In this document: positions 5,726 to 7,984 of the stretch, in pieces
How the letters are laid out: each line of letters begins with the position of its first letter
How positions within the stretch are numbered: position 1 is the stretch's first letter
Source of the DNA: JBLHGU01 sp047615875
Lineage (GTDB): Bacteria > Pseudomonadota > Gammaproteobacteria > Arenicellales > CAJQKF01
DNA length: 7,984 nucleotides
Reading direction: 5' to 3'
NCBI GenBank assembly: GCA_047615875.1
Contig: JBLHGU010000233.1
Location: 1-7,984, forward strand
Translations under genes and position numbers: made by a program
Notes under the pieces: generated by a model
The model's input: only the letters and a program-made list of their open reading frames with translations
Database searches by the model: none
Told to the model about the DNA's origin: nothing

Positions 5726-7624
5726 CTACTCGCTAACGTTTAAAACGTCACGACAAAAAGCCTCTAGAGACATTGCTCCGAGGTCTTCGCCTTCACGGGT
5801 TCGCACAGCAACTTGCTGGGCTTCTACCTCTCGATCACCTAGGACCAGAAGGTAGGGAATTCTACTTAAAGTGTGCTCGCGGATTTTATAGCCGATTTTT
5901 TCATTTCTCAAGTCGGAAAAGGCCCTGATACCCTGTTTTTTCAGCATTTTTTCCACTTTTAGGGCCCAATCTGCCTGATTGTCAGTAATCGTCGTAACCA
6001 CGACCTGTCTCGGGCTCAACCAATTCGGTAATCGACCTTCTGTGTCCTCGATTAAAATACCAACAAAACGCTCAATGGAGCCCATGATGCAGCGGTGGAT
6101 CATAACCGGTGTTTGACGATTTCCGCTCTCGTCTACAAACTTGGAACCGAGGCGACCGGGCATAAAGAAGTCGAGCTGAATTGTTCCGCACTGCCACTCA
6201 CGGCCAATGCTGTCCTTGAGTACAAATTCGATTTTCGGGCCATAGAACGCGCCTTCGCCAGGCTGGATTTTATAAGTTAAACCTTTGTCCGTTAGAGATT
6301 GGGCCAGAGCTGCTTCAGCACGATCCCATAAATCATCCTCACCGACCCTGTTTTCTGGACGAGTGGACAGAGCTACTTCAATATTCTCAAAACCGAAATC
6401 TTTATAAACTCTATAAGTCAAATCAATCAGTGTTGCCGTCTCATCCTGCATCTGAGCTTCGGAGCAGAAAATGTGGGCATCATCCTGAGTAAATCTACGC
6501 AGCCTGAACAGACCGTGCAGAGTGCCTGAAGGCTCGTTGCGATGAACAACGCCGAATTCAGACATGCGAATTGGCAGTTCACGATAACTTTTCAAGCCCT
6601 GGTTGAAAATCTGAATATGGCCTGGGCAATTCATGGGTTTTATCGCGTAATCACGATTTTCCACTGAGGTCGTAAAAATGTTTTCCTGAAACTTTTCCCA
6701 ATGACCTGACCGTTCCCATAACGTCCGATCCAGGATTTGCGGCGTGTGAACTTCCTGGTAGTCATATTCCATGGTCATTCTGTGCATATATTCTTGCACA
6801 ATATTGAAAATTATCCAGCCATCCCTATGCCAGAAGGCCATGCCTGGAGCCTCTTCCTGAAAGTGAAATAAATCCAGTTTTTTGCCCAAACGACGATGAT
6901 CCCGCTTCTCAGCTTCGGCCAGCCGGTATAAATAGGCTTTTAACTCCTTCTTATCTCCCCATGCCGTTCCATAAACACGCTGAAGCATTTCGTTACGGGA
7001 GTCCCCACGCCAGTAGGCGCCGGCAAGCTTGGTTAGCTTGAACGCTCCTAACGCACCGGTATTTGGTACATGAGGACCTCTACAGAGGTCAACAAAATCG
7101 CCCTGTCTATAGAGAGAAATATCATCTCCCTGGGGAATGCTGGCAATTATCTCGGCTTTGTATTCTTCTCCCATATCGCGAAAATACTGCACGGCTTCAT
7201 CGCGGGGCATTTCTTCGCGTACAACAGAATGATTGGCTTTGGCCAACTCCTGCATACGTTTCTGAATCTTTTCCAGATCTGACTCATTAAAGCCATCAGG
7301 GAAAGCAAAGTCGTAATAAAAACCATTATCGATTACTGGACCAATGGTGACTTGCGCTTCTGGATACAGCTGTTTTACAGCATGAGCCAGAAGATGGGCT
7401 GTTGAATGACGAATAACATCAACACCCTCTTCATCACGATTTGTCAGAATGCGTAAGTCCGCATCGGATTCGATCAGATAGCTGGTATCGACCTGTTTAC
7501 CATCAACCACGCCGGCCAGGGCAGCACGGGCTAGTCCCGGGCCAATGTTGGCGGCGACATCATAAACAGTAACCGGTGCATCAAATTGACGACTGGTTCC
7601 ATCTGGAAGACTAATATTCGGCAT
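5726..7624 (-). CDS. thrS: Threonine--tRNA ligase (ThrRS)
   Basis: A class II synthetase that charges tRNA-Thr and edits Ser-tRNA-Thr. The 632-residue protein (642 in E. coli) has a TGS domain (1-61, MPNISLPDG start); the editing domain with the H73-x3-H77 and C181-x3-H185 metal-type site (HSTAHLLAH, LCRGPHVP); the catalytic core from about 245 to 530; and the anticodon-binding domain from about 537. The catalytic zinc ligands are present: C333 in MNCPGH, H384 in DDAHIF and H510 in MIH. The motif 2 residues HRNEPSGTLHG are intact, and motif 3 includes GSIERFVGIL. FRLRRFTQDD has Arg where E. coli has Gly; this variant is also familiar from other ThrRS. The start matches the family, but no clear Shine-Dalgarno precedes the ATG. 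It heads the protein operon, 33 bases before the infC AUA, downstream of tRNA-Val and a terminator-like hairpin. Confidence 0.98.
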   Translation of the reverse strand: MPNISLPDGTSRQFDAPVTVYDVAANIGPGLARAALAGVVDGKQVDTSYLIESDADLRILTNRDEEGVDVIRHSTAHLLAHAVKQLYPEAQVTIGPVIDNGFYYDFAFPDGFNESDLEKIQKRMQELAKANHSVVREEMPRDEAVQYFRDMGEEYKAEIIASIPQGDDISLYRQGDFVDLCRGPHVPNTGALGAFKLTKLAGAYWRGDSRNEMLQRVYGTAWGDKKELKAYLYRLAEAEKRDHRRLGKKLDLFHFQEEAPGMAFWHRDGWIIFNIVQEYMHRMTMEYDYQEVHTPQILDRTLWERSGHWEKFQENIFTTSVENRDYAIKPMNCPGHIQIFNQGLKSYRELPIRMSEFGVVHRNEPSGTLHGLFRLRRFTQDDAHIFCSEAQMQDETATLIDLTYRVYKDFGFENIEVALSTRPENRVGEDDLWDRAEAALAQSLTDKGLTYKIQPGEGAFYGPKIEFVLKDSIGREWQCGTIQLDFFMPGRLGSKFVDESGNRQTPVMIHRCIMGSIERFVGILIEDTEGRLPNWLSPRQVVVTTITDNQADWALKVEKMLKKQGIRAFSDLRNEKIGYKIREHTLSRIPYLLVLGDREVEAQQVAVRTREGEDLGAMSLEAFCRDVLNVSE

Positions 7625-7640
7625 GGAAATAATTCAAGAA

Positions 7641-7664
7641 TAAAAACAACCCCACAATCGGGGC
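7641..7664 (-). terminator. Terminator-like hairpin in the tRNA-Val to thrS leader
   Basis: On the minus strand CCCC-GATTGT-GGGG (7650-7663), extendable by one G-U pair, is followed by TTGTTTTTA. The stem is short (4-5 bp) but all G-C, and the T-rich tract makes it look like a weak intrinsic terminator. It lies 79 bases after the 3' end of tRNA-Val and 26 bases before the thrS ATG. It could end the tRNA-Val transcript or act as an attenuator of thrS; the sequence does not decide this. Confidence 0.45.
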
Positions 7665-7742
7665 ATAGAAAAGTATTTGCTATGTTTGCACAACGTATTG
7701 AATTGGCAAATTTTTGGCAGCTGTGAATTCTACACTATAAAG

Positions 7743-7817
7743 TGGTAGGCGCGAGTGGGATCGAACCACCGACCACTACCATGTCAAGGTAGTGCTCTAC
7801 CACTGAGCTACGCGCCT
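7743..7817 (-). tRNA. tRNA-Val, anticodon GAC
   Basis: A 75-base cloverleaf with encoded CCA (7743-7745), discriminator A (7746) and a perfect 7-bp acceptor stem AGGCGCG / CGCGCCT (7811-7817 with 7747-7753). The anticodon stem CTACC/GGTAG encloses the loop TTGACAT, giving anticodon GAC at 7783-7785, which reads valine codons GUC/GUU. The D arm GCTCAGTGGTAGAGC and T arm GTGGTTCGATCCCAC are standard. It stands upstream of thrS in the same direction, with its own promoter-like sequence. Confidence 0.97.
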
Positions 7818-7876
7818 GCATTCACTTATACGCCCGGAATAACTGCCAACCCGGAGCATCACTTTGCGGGCGGCGG

Positions 7877-7906
7877 AAAATACCACAGAAATCATACAAT
7901 GTTCAA
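7877..7906 (-). promoter_or_regulatory. Likely sigma70 promoter of tRNA-Val
   Basis: On the minus strand TTGAAC (-35, complement of 7901-7906) is followed after 18 bases by TATTTT (7877-7882), or after 17 bases by GTATTT. Directly downstream comes a GC-rich stretch (CCGCCGCCCGC), the type of discriminator associated with stringent control of stable-RNA promoters. The tRNA 5' end is about 60 bases downstream, leaving a short leader for RNase P. The -10 match is moderate, so the exact hexamers are uncertain. Confidence 0.5.
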
Positions 7907-7921
7907 TTGCCAATCAATACT

Positions 7922-7984
7922 TTATCCACTACCAAAAAACTGTTGTTTGACGTCATATATTTCATCACGAATTCCCGCTGCCTG
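7922..7984 (-). CDS. Possible C-terminal end of an upstream gene (partial)
   Basis: From the right edge a minus-strand frame is open for 20 codons, encoding QAAGIRDEIYDVKQQFFGSG, and ends in TAA at 7922-7924, 15 bases before the tRNA-Val promoter. The composition looks protein-like (charged and amphipathic), but a second frame is also open over much of this stretch, so it is weak evidence. I do not recognise a family from so few residues. Confidence 0.25.
   Translation of the reverse strand, partial: QAAGIRDEIYDVKQQFFGSG

Overview
The window carries the conserved translation and IHF cluster thrS-infC-rpmI-rplT-pheS-pheT-ihfA-merR, entirely on the minus strand and bracketed by two tRNA genes: tRNA-Val(GAC) upstream of thrS and tRNA-Pro(GGG) directly after the MerR-type gene. 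Gene order, protein sequences and both tRNAs point to a gammaproteobacterium. A betaproteobacterium with the same order cannot be excluded. No mobile element, CRISPR array or rRNA was seen, and every large gene is intact.

In transcription order (right to left): a possible C-terminal end of an upstream gene (7922-7984); a sigma70-like promoter with a GC-rich discriminator (7877-7906); tRNA-Val (7743-7817); a 118-base leader with a terminator-like hairpin (7641-7664); thrS (5726-7624); infC (5168-5692, whose likely true start is an AUA codon); rpmI (4939-5136); rplT (4570-4929); a structured spacer with nested palindromes and repeats (4454-4563); pheS (3431 to about 4462); pheT (1047-3425); ihfA (683-1018); a MerR-family gene (321-686) overlapping ihfA by 4 bases; tRNA-Pro (238-314) six bases further on; and an intrinsic terminator (202-225). 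The last 201 bases (1-201) are AT-rich and show no gene.

The genes serve translation: two class II aminoacyl-tRNA synthetases (ThrRS, and PheRS as alpha2beta2), initiation factor IF3, and large-subunit proteins L35 and L20. The DNA-bending IHF alpha subunit and a small regulator of unknown role are appended. Short gaps and overlaps imply one operon with possible internal control points at the thrS leader, the infC start and the rplT-pheS spacer.

I did not find a wholly new system. The points worth a second look are the AUA start of infC behind a perfect Shine-Dalgarno, with an 11-codon micro-ORF bridging thrS and infC; the palindromes and short repeats between rplT and pheS; the lack of an ATG/GTG start for pheS; a four-cysteine insert in PheS; and a tRNA-Pro that appears to be made only as the 3' tail of the protein operon.
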